Assembly (NCBI RefSeq): GCF_013184525.1
Contig: NZ_JAAOIZ010000002.1
Coordinates: 310,001-374,000 of the forward strand
Length of the DNA stretch: 64,000 nucleotides
Direction of reading: 5' to 3'
Source of the DNA: Chryseobacterium sp. LAM-KRS1
GTDB lineage: Bacteria; Bacteroidota; Bacteroidia; Flavobacteriales; Weeksellaceae
In this document: one piece after another, positions 36,756 to 44,849 of the stretch
Numbering within the stretch: the first letter of the stretch is position 1
How the letters are laid out: every line of letters begins with the position of its first letter
The notes under the pieces: generated by a model
The model's input: the letters and a program-made list of their open reading frames with translations, nothing else
The model's database searches: none
Told to the model about the DNA's origin: nothing
Program-made: the position numbers and the translations under genes

Positions 36756-37433
36756 ATGAAAAAATATATTCTGGCAATAGCATTAGTTGCAGGAACTGCT
36801 ACTGTAATCACAACTTCTGTACAATCCTGCACAAGTCTTGCGACGACTGATCTGGGATTATCCATCATTAAAAAGTTTTTATTGAACGGAATCGATAAAG
36901 GAATGAATATTTATGGCAATAAAGATGCATTTCTACAAAATAATCTGGTGGATAAAGCGTTACCAAAAGAATTAAGAGATATTAATTCGATGCTGGAGAA
37001 AATTTCCCCTTCACTGGTTGCTAAGGAAAGGGAATATGTTGCAGAAGCAGCTTCGTACACTGTAAATATTTCGAAACCAATCCTTCAGAATGCAGTTAAC
37101 AGTTTGAATGCGCAGGATGTAACGAGGATTATTCAGGGAGAAAAAGGTACAGCTACTTTGATTCTGAAGGAAAAAACTTCGGATCAGCTTGTGGCAGCTA
37201 TTACTCCAAAGGTTGATGAACAGCTTAACCGGTATGGTATTGTAAAAACGATTAATACAGCCTTGGCAGGAAGTAACTTACTGGGTAACTTACTGGGTGG
37301 AAACAGCAATACTGTCAATTCGGGAGGATTAAGTAAGCTGGCCTCTGAACAATTGGTTAACGGACTGTTTAATATCATTGAAGATTACGAAATAAAGAAC
37401 TCCAAAGCCCTGTTAGGTCCACTTGGAAAATAG
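36756..37433 (+). CDS. DUF4197 domain lipoprotein
   Basis: A 225-residue protein resembling DUF4197. The N-terminal hydrophobic segment ends VQSC, a lipobox, so a lipoprotein is likely. The body is helical, with GIDKGMNIYGNKDAF, the LRDINSMLEKISPSLV region, a QGEKGTATLILKEKTSDQLVA segment and a Gly/Asn/Leu-rich part near residues 168-190 (LLGNLLGGNSNT) that looks flexible. Function unknown in the family. It is divergent from susC and has the best-defined promoter in the window. Confidence 0.83.
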   Translation: MKKYILAIALVAGTATVITTSVQSCTSLATTDLGLSIIKKFLLNGIDKGMNIYGNKDAFLQNNLVDKALPKELRDINSMLEKISPSLVAKEREYVAEAASYTVNISKPILQNAVNSLNAQDVTRIIQGEKGTATLILKEKTSDQLVAAITPKVDEQLNRYGIVKTINTALAGSNLLGNLLGGNSNTVNSGGLSKLASEQLVNGLFNIIEDYEIKNSKALLGPLGK

Positions 37434-37473
37434 AAAAAATTTCGTTAAATTTATATATAAATTAAATTGTTAG

Positions 37474-37779
37474 ATGGATATCATTCAAGGAAATCAACAC
37501 GCGAATCCGGAAGAATTTTATAATTCTTTAAAGGAAAAACTGGAAGGTCACCACGACTTTCCGGAAGATTATTTATTTAAATTTATAATTCCTACAGATC
37601 AGGCAAAACTTACAGAAATATATAAGGTTTTTGACGGCATTAAATTTACGCTTGGAAACAGAGAAAGTAAAAATGGAAAATATACAGCCTGCAATATCAA
37701 TGCTTTTGTCTTAGACGCTGATCAGGTCGTAAATATTTATAAAGAAGTTGGAAAAATAGAAGGAGTGATCCTTTTATAA
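37474..37779 (+). CDS. DUF493 family protein (YbeD-like)
   Basis: A 101-residue small cytosolic protein matching DUF493, the family of E. coli YbeD, which has a ferredoxin-like ACT-type fold. Visible are the core FPEDYLFKFIIP at about 31-42 and the ISxxGKY-type NGKYTACNINAFV strand near 70. YbeD was proposed to be linked to lipoate metabolism because of its gene context, but no lipoate gene lies here. It has a shared bidirectional terminator. Confidence 0.75.
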   Translation: MDIIQGNQHANPEEFYNSLKEKLEGHHDFPEDYLFKFIIPTDQAKLTEIYKVFDGIKFTLGNRESKNGKYTACNINAFVLDADQVVNIYKEVGKIEGVILL

Positions 37780-37783
37780 AAAT

Positions 37784-37811
37784 AAAAAAGTCAGCCGAAA
37801 GCTGACTTTTC
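37784..37811. terminator. Bidirectional terminator between convergent genes
   Basis: AAAAGTCAGC (37786-37795) pairs with GCTGACTTTT (37801-37810), loop CGAAA. A-run on the left, T-run on the right, so it serves both the DUF493 gene and the ArsC-like gene. Confidence 0.8.
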
Positions 37812-37829
37812 TTATTATTTCATTCTGGT

Positions 37830-38180
37830 TTATTTCTCAATAAAATATTTTACATTTTCTATAGGCCTTCCCAGCATAGCGACTGAGCCTTTTATTAAGA
37901 TTGGCCTTTGAATTAAAGAAGGGTTTTTAGACAATATTTCCAACCATTCCTCTTCTGAGTAATTATTCCCTGCAAATTTTTCAAGATATAATTTTTCCGT
38001 CTTTCTGATCAGATGAAAAACACTCTGGTTGAGTTTTTTTAAAACTGTTTTTAACTCTAAAATACTTAATGGGTCCTCCACAATATTGATGATCTCAAAC
38101 GGCACTCCATTCTCATCAAGATACTCTAAAACAGCATTTGATTTTGAACAACTTCCATTATGTAAAACCTTAACTAACAT
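37830..38180 (-). CDS. ArsC/Spx-family protein
   Basis: A 116-residue thioredoxin-fold protein of the arsenate reductase/Spx family. The N-terminal HNGSCSKSN carries a single Cys at the position of the catalytic Cys of ArsC, with Ser at the second position of the redox pair, as in glutaredoxin-coupled ArsC. RPILIKG and LGRP near the C-terminus are the typical Arg/Pro pairs. No arsenic genes are adjacent, so a general redox or transcription-related role (YffB/Spx-like) is equally possible. The start at 38180 (MLVKVLHNG) gives a normal length. Confidence 0.83.
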   Translation of the reverse strand: MLVKVLHNGSCSKSNAVLEYLDENGVPFEIINIVEDPLSILELKTVLKKLNQSVFHLIRKTEKLYLEKFAGNNYSEEEWLEILSKNPSLIQRPILIKGSVAMLGRPIENVKYFIEK

Positions 38181-38271
38181 ATTTAATAATATAAACAATT
38201 AAACTTGTATGTAACAAATTTAGATAAAAACCAAGTTACATCAATCCTAAAAGATCCTAAAGTATTGTTAA

Positions 38272-38886
38272 TTAAAACAATCCATTCAGTTCAGCTTCAA
38301 TTTTTTCCAGAATAAACCCAAAATCTTCAGGTTTTTCAACGAAATCAAGATCATCTACCTCAATGACCAACAATCTACCTTCGGTATAATTGGAAATCCA
38401 TTTTTCGTATTTCTGATTTAATTTTGAAAGATATTCAATACTGATCGAAGCTTCATATTCTCTTCCTCTTTTATAGATCTTTTTAACCAGATTGGGTACA
38501 TCAGATTTTAAGTAGATCAACAAATCGGGGGCTGAAACAAAAGATTTCATTAAATTAAAAACATCCTGATAATTTTTAAAATCCCTGTCCGAAAGCAAGT
38601 GCATATCATTTAAATTTTCCGCAAAAATATGGGCGTCCTCATAAATGGTACGATCCTGAATGATATTCTTTCCACTTTCTCTTATTTCTTTTACCTGGCG
38701 GAACCTGCTTCCTAAAAAGTAAATCTGCAAAGCAAAACTCCATTTGCTCATATCTGCATAAAAGTCTTCCAGATAAGGATTATGGTCTACATCTTCAAAT
38801 TGTGCATCCCATCCATAATGCTTGGAGAGCATCGTCGTTAATGTCGTTTTTCCAGCTCCGATATTTCCTGTAACTGCAATGTGCAT
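38272..38886 (-). CDS. Deoxynucleoside kinase
   Basis: A 204-residue cytosolic kinase that phosphorylates deoxynucleosides with ATP in the salvage pathway. The P-loop GNIGAGKT is at 7-14. ExxDxNPYLxxFY-like residues follow at 35-46 (EDVDHNPYLEDFY), and the DRT motif with ERxIxxD-type segment is QDRTIYEDAHIF. The lid region is KRGREYE. It belongs to the dCK/dGK/dAK family common in Bacteroidota; base preference is not readable from sequence alone. Confidence 0.9.
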   Translation of the reverse strand: MHIAVTGNIGAGKTTLTTMLSKHYGWDAQFEDVDHNPYLEDFYADMSKWSFALQIYFLGSRFRQVKEIRESGKNIIQDRTIYEDAHIFAENLNDMHLLSDRDFKNYQDVFNLMKSFVSAPDLLIYLKSDVPNLVKKIYKRGREYEASISIEYLSKLNQKYEKWISNYTEGRLLVIEVDDLDFVEKPEDFGFILEKIEAELNGLF

Positions 38887-38927
38887 ATTCTATTTTCCCT
38901 TATTTATTGATGTCCATGAAAAAATTA

Positions 38928-39905
38928 TTAAATACCAACATTCTGAACTTCTGCAGTCTCTTCAAGAAGCTTTTTCAACATAGTATCTGCAGGTTTTTCC
39001 ACAGACTGGTCTTTAATAAACTTGTCCTGAACCTTTTCTAATGATTTGTCCGCTGATTCTCCAGTTTGCTCTGGTGTCTTCTGAACAGGTTTTTCTGTAT
39101 TTCCAGGTTCAGGCTCAGACTCCTGTTTTGCCTGTTTAATTTTTTCAAGGTTGTAAAGATAAAGGTTGTTCGCTTTGATTTCAAAATAAGCAAGCGTGTT
39201 TTTATCCACAATTTGTGCATCAGGATCTTCAAAAATTTTCACCAACCCTTTTTCCGGAATATATTTAAGAATTGAATTATTAGTTATGATCAGAATAGAC
39301 TCATTCTCCCTTCTGAATCTTTTCCCGTCTTCTATGGGAATCTCTATAAGTTTTTCAAATTTCAGACTATAGATCCTGAAATGCTTTCTTGTCAGGATAT
39401 ATACTTTATTTTCATAAACCAGAAGATCCATCAGATCATCAAAGCTTGCATCAAAAGGATAGGAATTTATTGTGGTATCATTTCTGAAATTGTACTGAAT
39501 GAGACGTTTTGAGCTCTCATCCAAAAGCCATATCTGCTGAAGATCTTCTGCATATGCTATTTTTATAAATGCAAACTTCTGTTTGAAATCTATTCTCTGG
39601 ATCTCATTGAGATTCTGATCTACAAACTTTAATTCCTGGGCATTTTCTGAAAACAAGGGAACTGAAAGTGGATTTTGAACCCCCTGGATTTTAAATGGTA
39701 CCGTAAGCATCATTTTCCCAATCTGCTTTCCTAAAGAATCATATTTGGTTAAACTGAAATCTTTATTCTTATAGATATACAAATTTCCGTAATCGTCTGC
39801 AAAAAGGTCTTTTGCTTCTTTTAATTTCAAGGTATCCAGTGGCAAAGCCTTCTGCGCAGAAAGTGAGCAGAAAACAAAAGCAAATATCAGGGGTAATAAT
39901 TTCAA
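38928..39905 (-). CDS. Secreted beta-propeller-like protein with Pro/Glu-rich tail
   Basis: A 325-residue exported protein with signal peptide ending SAQ. The middle has repeated short segments of the pattern seen in NHL or 6-bladed propellers, such as DYGNLYIYKNKDFSLTKYDS, LQQIWLLDESSKRLIQY and DLLVYENKVYILTRKHF. The last 65 residues are low-complexity, rich in Pro, Glu and Gln, with EPGNTEKPVQKTPEQTGESADK. I recognise no named family; a periplasmic scaffold or binding role is a guess. It lies 41 bases upstream of the deoxynucleoside kinase on the same strand, so the two may be co-transcribed. Confidence 0.72.
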   Translation of the reverse strand: MKLLPLIFAFVFCSLSAQKALPLDTLKLKEAKDLFADDYGNLYIYKNKDFSLTKYDSLGKQIGKMMLTVPFKIQGVQNPLSVPLFSENAQELKFVDQNLNEIQRIDFKQKFAFIKIAYAEDLQQIWLLDESSKRLIQYNFRNDTTINSYPFDASFDDLMDLLVYENKVYILTRKHFRIYSLKFEKLIEIPIEDGKRFRRENESILIITNNSILKYIPEKGLVKIFEDPDAQIVDKNTLAYFEIKANNLYLYNLEKIKQAKQESEPEPGNTEKPVQKTPEQTGESADKSLEKVQDKFIKDQSVEKPADTMLKKLLEETAEVQNVGI

Positions 39906-39992
39906 TGTTCTTTTACTAATATAATTTCCCGAAGGAATATGACCAATTTACACACTTTATTTTAATCGTGATTCAATTGTTATTATTTTAAA

Positions 39993-41018
39993 TTATTTAA
40001 TAGCAACCTCATAAATTTTTGCCCAATTTTTTCCCGTTACCAACATATTATCACCTTTAAAGGCAATTCCATTTAAAACATGCTCAGTGTTATCTCCGGA
40101 ATTTTCTGCTGTCATTTGCGTAAAGTCAAATGTACCCACAACCTCTCCGTTCACAGGGTTAATTTTTAAAATGATCGGTTTATGCCAGATGTTTGAATAA
40201 ATAAATCCATTGTGGTATTCCAGTTCATTAAGCTGATCATACACTTCAGCGCTTCCCGCTACAGACATTGTTTTTAATACTATAGAAGGATCATTTACAT
40301 TCAGAAAATACAGGTTTTTTGAGCCATCTGTCGCTATCAGATTCTTACCATCATAGGTTAGTCCCCATCCTTCTTTCATCGCTGATGCTAAAGGAAATTC
40401 AGAAATCAGTTTCAGAGAACTTTTATCATATACAAAACCTTTTCTATTTCGGTAGGTTAACTGAAATATTTTATCTCCTGCAGTGGCACAGCCTTCGGAA
40501 AAAATATCCGCTGGTTGTTTTGTTACACTACCGGGTATGGTTCCTCCCAAGTTATATTTTAAAAGCTTAGATGATTTCTCTAAACCTACACTCTCGTACA
40601 CCGTATTCCCTTCTACAGTAAATCCTTCAATAAAATTATCGGGATCATGTGGATATTCCGCTACAATCTGGTAGGACATTTTCTTTTCAGGATTTTTTGC
40701 AAAGACATTGATCGTGGCATCCTGATAAAGTATTTTTCCTCCTTTTGTTTTAACAACAAATGTTACATCATTATCCCCAAGACCAAAAAACTTTGGATTA
40801 ATGGTTAAATCTGAGGTTTCTTTATCCCCGAAACTGATGGTAATCGTTTCTGCATTTTCTAAGACATCCCCTGGAATTTTCAGTTTATCATTATAATGAT
40901 AGCCTTTTTGTTCCATGGAAAGATTATAGTCGTTTAAAGAATTTAAAATCTCTTTATCTTTATTACAAGACACCAATAATACAACCGCTACAAGACCGGC
41001 TATCGGATTTACTTTCAT
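39993..41018 (-). CDS. Glutaminyl-peptide cyclotransferase lipoprotein, paralogue 1
   Basis: A 341-residue lipoprotein (lipobox VSC at residue 18) of the type I, plant-like glutaminyl cyclase family (PF05096), which converts N-terminal Gln of exported proteins to pyroglutamate. The fold is a five-bladed propeller; the signature GFTVEGNTVYESVGLEKSS carries the conserved Glu of the active site. The N-terminal 100 residues (SFGDKETSDL) form an extra module shared with paralogue 2. It has its own -7 box. I start at 41018 since MKVNPIAGLV is the lipoprotein signal. Confidence 0.88.
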   Translation of the reverse strand: MKVNPIAGLVAVVLLVSCNKDKEILNSLNDYNLSMEQKGYHYNDKLKIPGDVLENAETITISFGDKETSDLTINPKFFGLGDNDVTFVVKTKGGKILYQDATINVFAKNPEKKMSYQIVAEYPHDPDNFIEGFTVEGNTVYESVGLEKSSKLLKYNLGGTIPGSVTKQPADIFSEGCATAGDKIFQLTYRNRKGFVYDKSSLKLISEFPLASAMKEGWGLTYDGKNLIATDGSKNLYFLNVNDPSIVLKTMSVAGSAEVYDQLNELEYHNGFIYSNIWHKPIILKINPVNGEVVGTFDFTQMTAENSGDNTEHVLNGIAFKGDNMLVTGKNWAKIYEVAIK

Positions 41019-41039
41019 TGAGTTTCCAAATAATTTCCT

Positions 41040-41047
41040 CAAAAGTA
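41040..41047 (-). promoter_or_regulatory. Putative -7 promoter box (TACTTTTG) of paralogue 1
   Basis: Minus strand TACTTTTG, 21 bases before the start. The sequence AGTAGCAAAATTTATTG beside it has a near copy (AATAGCAAATTTTATTCC) at the same place before paralogue 2. Confidence 0.5.
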
Positions 41048-41157
41048 GCAAAATTTATTGCTTTGTACTAATTTCATTTTGGGGATCATCATGCTGTAAC
41101 GTCATTTGGAATATGGAAATTTAATTATTAAAACCTCCGTTTCTGTTTTCCATTAAA

Positions 41158-41182
41158 ATAGCGCCCGATGGGAGCGCTATTC
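41158..41182 (-). terminator. Terminator of glutaminyl cyclase paralogue 2
   Basis: ATAGCGCCC and GGGAGCGCTAT form a stem around GAT, with AAAA on the left giving a short T-run on the minus strand, 28 bases past the stop at 41211. Confidence 0.6.
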
Positions 41183-41210
41183 AAATATAATTTTAAATGA
41201 GTTGTCTGTA

Positions 41211-42233
41211 TTACTTAATGGCAACTTCATATATTTTTGGCCAGTTCTTTCCTGTTACCAGCATATTTTCTCCTTTGAAAGCGATCCCGTTCAATACATC
41301 ATCACTTCCCTTGGTATTCTGCTTGGCAATATCTGTAAAATCAAATGTTCCCACTACTTCTCCGTTTGCCGGGTTTATTTTAAGAATAATAGGTTTCTGC
41401 CACACGTTAGCATAAATAAAACCATTGTGGTATTCTAATTCATTTAACTGATCATAAGCCTGTGAGCTTCCTGCTACAGCTATATATTTAACCAATTTTG
41501 AAGGATCTTTCGGATCAAGGAAATACAACAATTTACTTCCATCGGAAGCAATCAGGTTTTGTCCGTCATATGTCAGTCCCCATCCTTCTCCTAATACGTT
41601 CGGATAAGCAAATTCAGATAAAAGCTTCAATGAACTTTTATCGTAGATATATCCTTTTTTGCTTTGCCATGTCAATTGGTATACTTTATCTCCTACAATC
41701 GTACTTCCTTCGGAGAAGTCCTCCTGAGCCTGCTTTGTTGAAGCTAAAGGAGTTGTTGTCCCCAGAGTGTACTTCAGGATTTGTGAAGACCCGTTTTGCC
41801 CATCACTTTCATAGATCGTGTTTCCTTCGATCTGAAATCCCTGCACAAAGTTGGCTGGATTATGCGGATACTCTGCAACGATTTCATAAGAGATCTTTTT
41901 TTCAGGATTTTTTGCAAAAACATTGATCGTAGCATCCTGATTTAATGTTTCTCCTCCTTTTGTTTTAATATTAAAAGTAACGGCATTATCTCCTAATGTG
42001 AAAAATTTAGGATCAATCACAAGGTTTGAGGTCTCCTTATCTCCAAAACTGATGGTTACACTTTCCGCATTATCTGCAACATCTTTCGGAAGTTCAAGTT
42101 TATCTCCGAAGTGATATCCTTTGCTTTCCATTGAATTGTTATAATCACTTAAACTATTCAATATTTTTTTATCATTGTTACAAGACGCCAGCATCAAAAT
42201 CGCCGCAAAACCAACTATTATATTTTTTTTCAT
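41211..42233 (-). CDS. Glutaminyl-peptide cyclotransferase lipoprotein, paralogue 2
   Basis: A 340-residue lipoprotein (lipobox ASC at residue 18) of the same family as its neighbour. The sequence is very similar throughout, including ISFGDKETSNLVIDPKFF, KGETLNQDATINVFAKNPEK and the C-terminal MLVTGKNWPKIYEVAIK. The active-site signature is GFQIEGNTIYESDGQNGSS, so the conserved Glu is retained. Differences lie mainly in the propeller loops. It has its own promoter and terminator, so the two copies can be regulated separately. Like paralogue 1 it would cyclise Gln at the N-terminus of mature proteins in the periplasm. Confidence 0.88.
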   Translation of the reverse strand: MKKNIIVGFAAILMLASCNNDKKILNSLSDYNNSMESKGYHFGDKLELPKDVADNAESVTISFGDKETSNLVIDPKFFTLGDNAVTFNIKTKGGETLNQDATINVFAKNPEKKISYEIVAEYPHNPANFVQGFQIEGNTIYESDGQNGSSQILKYTLGTTTPLASTKQAQEDFSEGSTIVGDKVYQLTWQSKKGYIYDKSSLKLLSEFAYPNVLGEGWGLTYDGQNLIASDGSKLLYFLDPKDPSKLVKYIAVAGSSQAYDQLNELEYHNGFIYANVWQKPIILKINPANGEVVGTFDFTDIAKQNTKGSDDVLNGIAFKGENMLVTGKNWPKIYEVAIK

Positions 42234-42253
42234 TGAATTTCTAAATATTTCCC

Positions 42254-42261
42254 CAAAAATA
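42254..42261 (-). promoter_or_regulatory. Putative -7 promoter box (TATTTTTG) of paralogue 2
   Basis: Minus strand TATTTTTG, 20 bases before the start of paralogue 2 and at the matching place to the box of paralogue 1. Confidence 0.5.
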
Positions 42262-42268
42262 GCAAATT

Positions 42269-42652
42269 TTATTCCGTTCTGCCAATTTGATTGGCGGGTT
42301 GACCAAATTGTAATATGTACCCATTGTTATCATAAATAGCAAATTCCCGCATGTCCCATTCAAAGGTTTCTATTTCGTAGCAAACTTCAGCCTTGTCTTT
42401 TAATTCTTCCCATAAATCATCTACACTGTCGACGTTAAAGTAAAATGAGCCGGTAAATCCTATTCCATTGAATTTTTCATGATCGTTAGGCTTCGAGAGC
42501 ATTACCTCAACGTCATCTTTACGGATCGTTGCCCATTCCCATTCATCATTCCTTTCTACCAGGTTAAACCCAAGGATATGAAGATAAAAGCCAAGGGTTT
42601 CATCAAGATTTTGTGTCCAGAGTATGGGACGGAGAGAAGTATATTTTATCAT
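42269..42652 (-). CDS. VOC family protein (glyoxalase/bleomycin-resistance fold)
   Basis: A 127-residue cytosolic protein with the paired beta-alpha-beta-beta-beta modules of the vicinal oxygen chelate family. Visible pieces are LRPILWTQNLDETLGFYLHILGF at the start of the first half and the C-terminal FAIYDNNGYILQFGQ. VOC members include glyoxalases, dioxygenases and antibiotic-binding proteins; metal-ligand residues are not clear enough to name a reaction. The co-directional SRPBCC gene lies upstream with a terminator between. Confidence 0.82.
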   Translation of the reverse strand: MIKYTSLRPILWTQNLDETLGFYLHILGFNLVERNDEWEWATIRKDDVEVMLSKPNDHEKFNGIGFTGSFYFNVDSVDDLWEELKDKAEVCYEIETFEWDMREFAIYDNNGYILQFGQPANQIGRTE

Positions 42653-42670
42653 ATTTTTAATTTATAAAGC

Positions 42671-42706
42671 AAAACGCAAAGACACTCAATCTGCGTCTTT
42701 GCGTTT
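42671..42706 (-). terminator. Terminator of the SRPBCC gene
   Basis: AAAACGCAAAGAC (42671-42683) pairs with GTCTTTGCGTTTT (42694-42706), a 13-bp stem abutting the stop of the gene at 42710-43138. Confidence 0.7.
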
Positions 42707-42709
42707 TTG

Positions 42710-43138
42710 TTATTTATTTTCCAGATAGGATTTCAGACTTTCTCCAACGATCACATTCCATCCCTTTGTAAAGTTTTCTTTTGAAAATCCCTCTCCCAGG
42801 TTTTTAAAGAGATCCGTGTTTTCATGAGTCAGCGTTATCATTGTTCCTCCATCTTCCGGCTGAAGTTCCCAGATCACTGTAGTTTCAGCATCGGAAAACT
42901 CGGGATATGACCATGTATGTTTGAGTCGTTCATTGATGGTAAAATCCAAAATACTTCCCTGATGGTGGTATTTTTTTTCATTTCCGGGTTCATAGAAATT
43001 AAACTGTTTTCCTATTTCCAATTCAAAATCAGAGATATCAAAATACCAGGATTTCATCTGATCTTTATCCGTTAATGCCATCCAGACCTTATCAGGTGAA
43101 GCATCCACTTTCTGTTGAACAATAATAGGTGTACTCAT
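42710..43138 (-). CDS. SRPBCC/AHSA1 domain protein
   Basis: A 142-residue cytosolic protein with the START-like helix-grip fold of the AHSA1/SRPBCC family. The characteristic start VDASPDKVWMALTDKDQMKSWY and the later GGTMITLTHENTDL and the FTKGWNVIVGESLKSYLE terminal helix are present. Members bind hydrophobic ligands or activate chaperones; no ligand can be named. It is 22 bases downstream of the Na+/H+ antiporter. Confidence 0.85.
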   Translation of the reverse strand: MSTPIIVQQKVDASPDKVWMALTDKDQMKSWYFDISDFELEIGKQFNFYEPGNEKKYHHQGSILDFTINERLKHTWSYPEFSDAETTVIWELQPEDGGTMITLTHENTDLFKNLGEGFSKENFTKGWNVIVGESLKSYLENK

Positions 43139-43160
43139 GTTATTTTTTTATTTCTCAAAT

Positions 43161-44774
43161 CTATCCGTGGGTAAACCCGGTAATTTTAGCTTCATCAAAA
43201 TCCAGCTGCATTTCAATCGTCCGCATCACATGATCATCAAATATCTTTTCCCGTTTCATACGGTGCAATTCATTTCGCTGCGCCTGTATTACCTGTCTTA
43301 AAACATCCTTATTCTCGTTCATTGCAGAAACGTAATCTCCTGTAGAAGCCATACATTGGGCTTTATCTGCCATCATCATCATTTCATTTTCCAGTTTATG
43401 TTTCTGATGACGTACAAGACTGTTTCTTTCTGCAAGATCTGAGAAATCAGTATCCAGTTTTTGCAAAGCGGTTTCTTTTAATTTTCTCATTAAAATAACC
43501 TCCTGCTTTTCTTCAGGTATTTCACTTCCTGCATCACTTATTTTCAATAATTTTAAAATAGGAGACAACAAAAGCCCCTGCCCCACTAAAGTAATTAAAA
43601 TAATAACGAAAGTTACGAATAAAATAATATTACGATGTGGGAACGCATCTCCGTTAGGTAAAAATGCAGGGATTGACAATGCTGCAGCTAAGGAAACAAC
43701 TCCCCTCATTGCTGCAAAGCTGATGATAAAGGGCTCTCTCCAATCCGGTTTGGGGACTTTCAGCCTCAGTTCCTTTGAACAAAGTCTTGGGAAATACATT
43801 AATGCGTAACTGTAGATAATTCTTGTCAGAATAATGGCACCACCGATCACCACACTATAGAAGATTCCTTCAGAGATGGTATAATCTTGCATTGCAGCAA
43901 CTACTATGGGTAATTCAAGACCGATGAGGATGAAAATGATGGTATTCATCAAAAAGATAAGAACACTCCATACGTTACCCGATTGAATTCTCGAAGTATG
44001 GCTCAGATAACAATGAGAATTATAAGACATCAGTAAACCTCCGGCTACCACAGATAATACTCCTGAAAAATGAAAATGTTCAGCACCAACATACATGATG
44101 TATGGGACAATAAGCGTGATGATAGTGTCTATATTGGAATTGGAAGGAATGATACGAAGTAGAGCTCCGAACAGGAAACCTACTGCAATTCCTATCGCAA
44201 TCCCTCCAATAGCCATAATGAAGAAATCCTGGACAGCATCTCTAAAGATAAATTGCCCCGAAATAACGGCCGCTAAAGCAAACTTAAATACGATCAAACT
44301 CGATGCGTCATTAATCAGGCTTTCTCCCTCAAGAATACTCGTAATCTTCTTCGGGATCTTCATATTTCTGAGTACCGATGTAGCTGCCACAGCATCTGGT
44401 GGAGAATTTACTCCTCCCAACAGGAATCCCATCGCAACAGTAAGTCCCGGAATGATTGATGATGATAGATACGCCACTACTATTGAAGTAAGGAATACCA
44501 GCCCAAAAGCCATCGAAAAAATCTGCTTTCTCCATTTATGGAAGTCCTGCCATGAGGTAAACCAGGCGGCTTCAAATAAAATAGGAGGAAGAAAAATAAG
44601 AAAAACCAGATCCGGTTCTATTTCAATGTGAGGCATACCCGGAATAAAGCTTATCAATAAGCCTGCTATAACAAGGAAAATAGGATACGCTACTTTCAGC
44701 TTTTGCCCGATCATTACTAATATCATCACAGACAGCAATACTGCGATTGATATTATTACGTAATTGTGAATCAT
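43161..44774 (-). CDS. Na+/H+ antiporter (CPA1 family)
   Basis: A 537-residue inner-membrane protein that exchanges Na+ or K+ for protons. About 12 transmembrane helices occupy residues 1-410. The conserved FLPPILFEAAW near 62, GGVNSPPDAVAATSVL near 121, and EGESLINDASSLIVF near 145 with the Asn-Asp pair of the ion site are all present. The C-terminal 125 residues are a cytosolic regulatory tail. The bestrophin gene is next upstream, so both likely serve ion or pH balance. Confidence 0.93.
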   Translation of the reverse strand: MIHNYVIISIAVLLSVMILVMIGQKLKVAYPIFLVIAGLLISFIPGMPHIEIEPDLVFLIFLPPILFEAAWFTSWQDFHKWRKQIFSMAFGLVFLTSIVVAYLSSSIIPGLTVAMGFLLGGVNSPPDAVAATSVLRNMKIPKKITSILEGESLINDASSLIVFKFALAAVISGQFIFRDAVQDFFIMAIGGIAIGIAVGFLFGALLRIIPSNSNIDTIITLIVPYIMYVGAEHFHFSGVLSVVAGGLLMSYNSHCYLSHTSRIQSGNVWSVLIFLMNTIIFILIGLELPIVVAAMQDYTISEGIFYSVVIGGAIILTRIIYSYALMYFPRLCSKELRLKVPKPDWREPFIISFAAMRGVVSLAAALSIPAFLPNGDAFPHRNIILFVTFVIILITLVGQGLLLSPILKLLKISDAGSEIPEEKQEVILMRKLKETALQKLDTDFSDLAERNSLVRHQKHKLENEMMMMADKAQCMASTGDYVSAMNENKDVLRQVIQAQRNELHRMKREKIFDDHVMRTIEMQLDFDEAKITGFTHG

Positions 44775-44849
44775 TTATTTATGATTTTATTTAATTAATA
44801 TTAGGTTAGAAATCTAAATAAATTCTTTTGTCATTGTGTTTTTTATTTC

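Noticed and set aside
41498..41926. A 142-codon plus-strand frame inside glutaminyl cyclase paralogue 2
   Set aside because: Antisense shadow of a gene with intact catalytic signature.
44095..44631. A 178-codon plus-strand frame inside the Na+/H+ antiporter gene
   Set aside because: It is the complement of the antiporter coding region, whose reading frame has clear transporter motifs. The antisense product has no domain.
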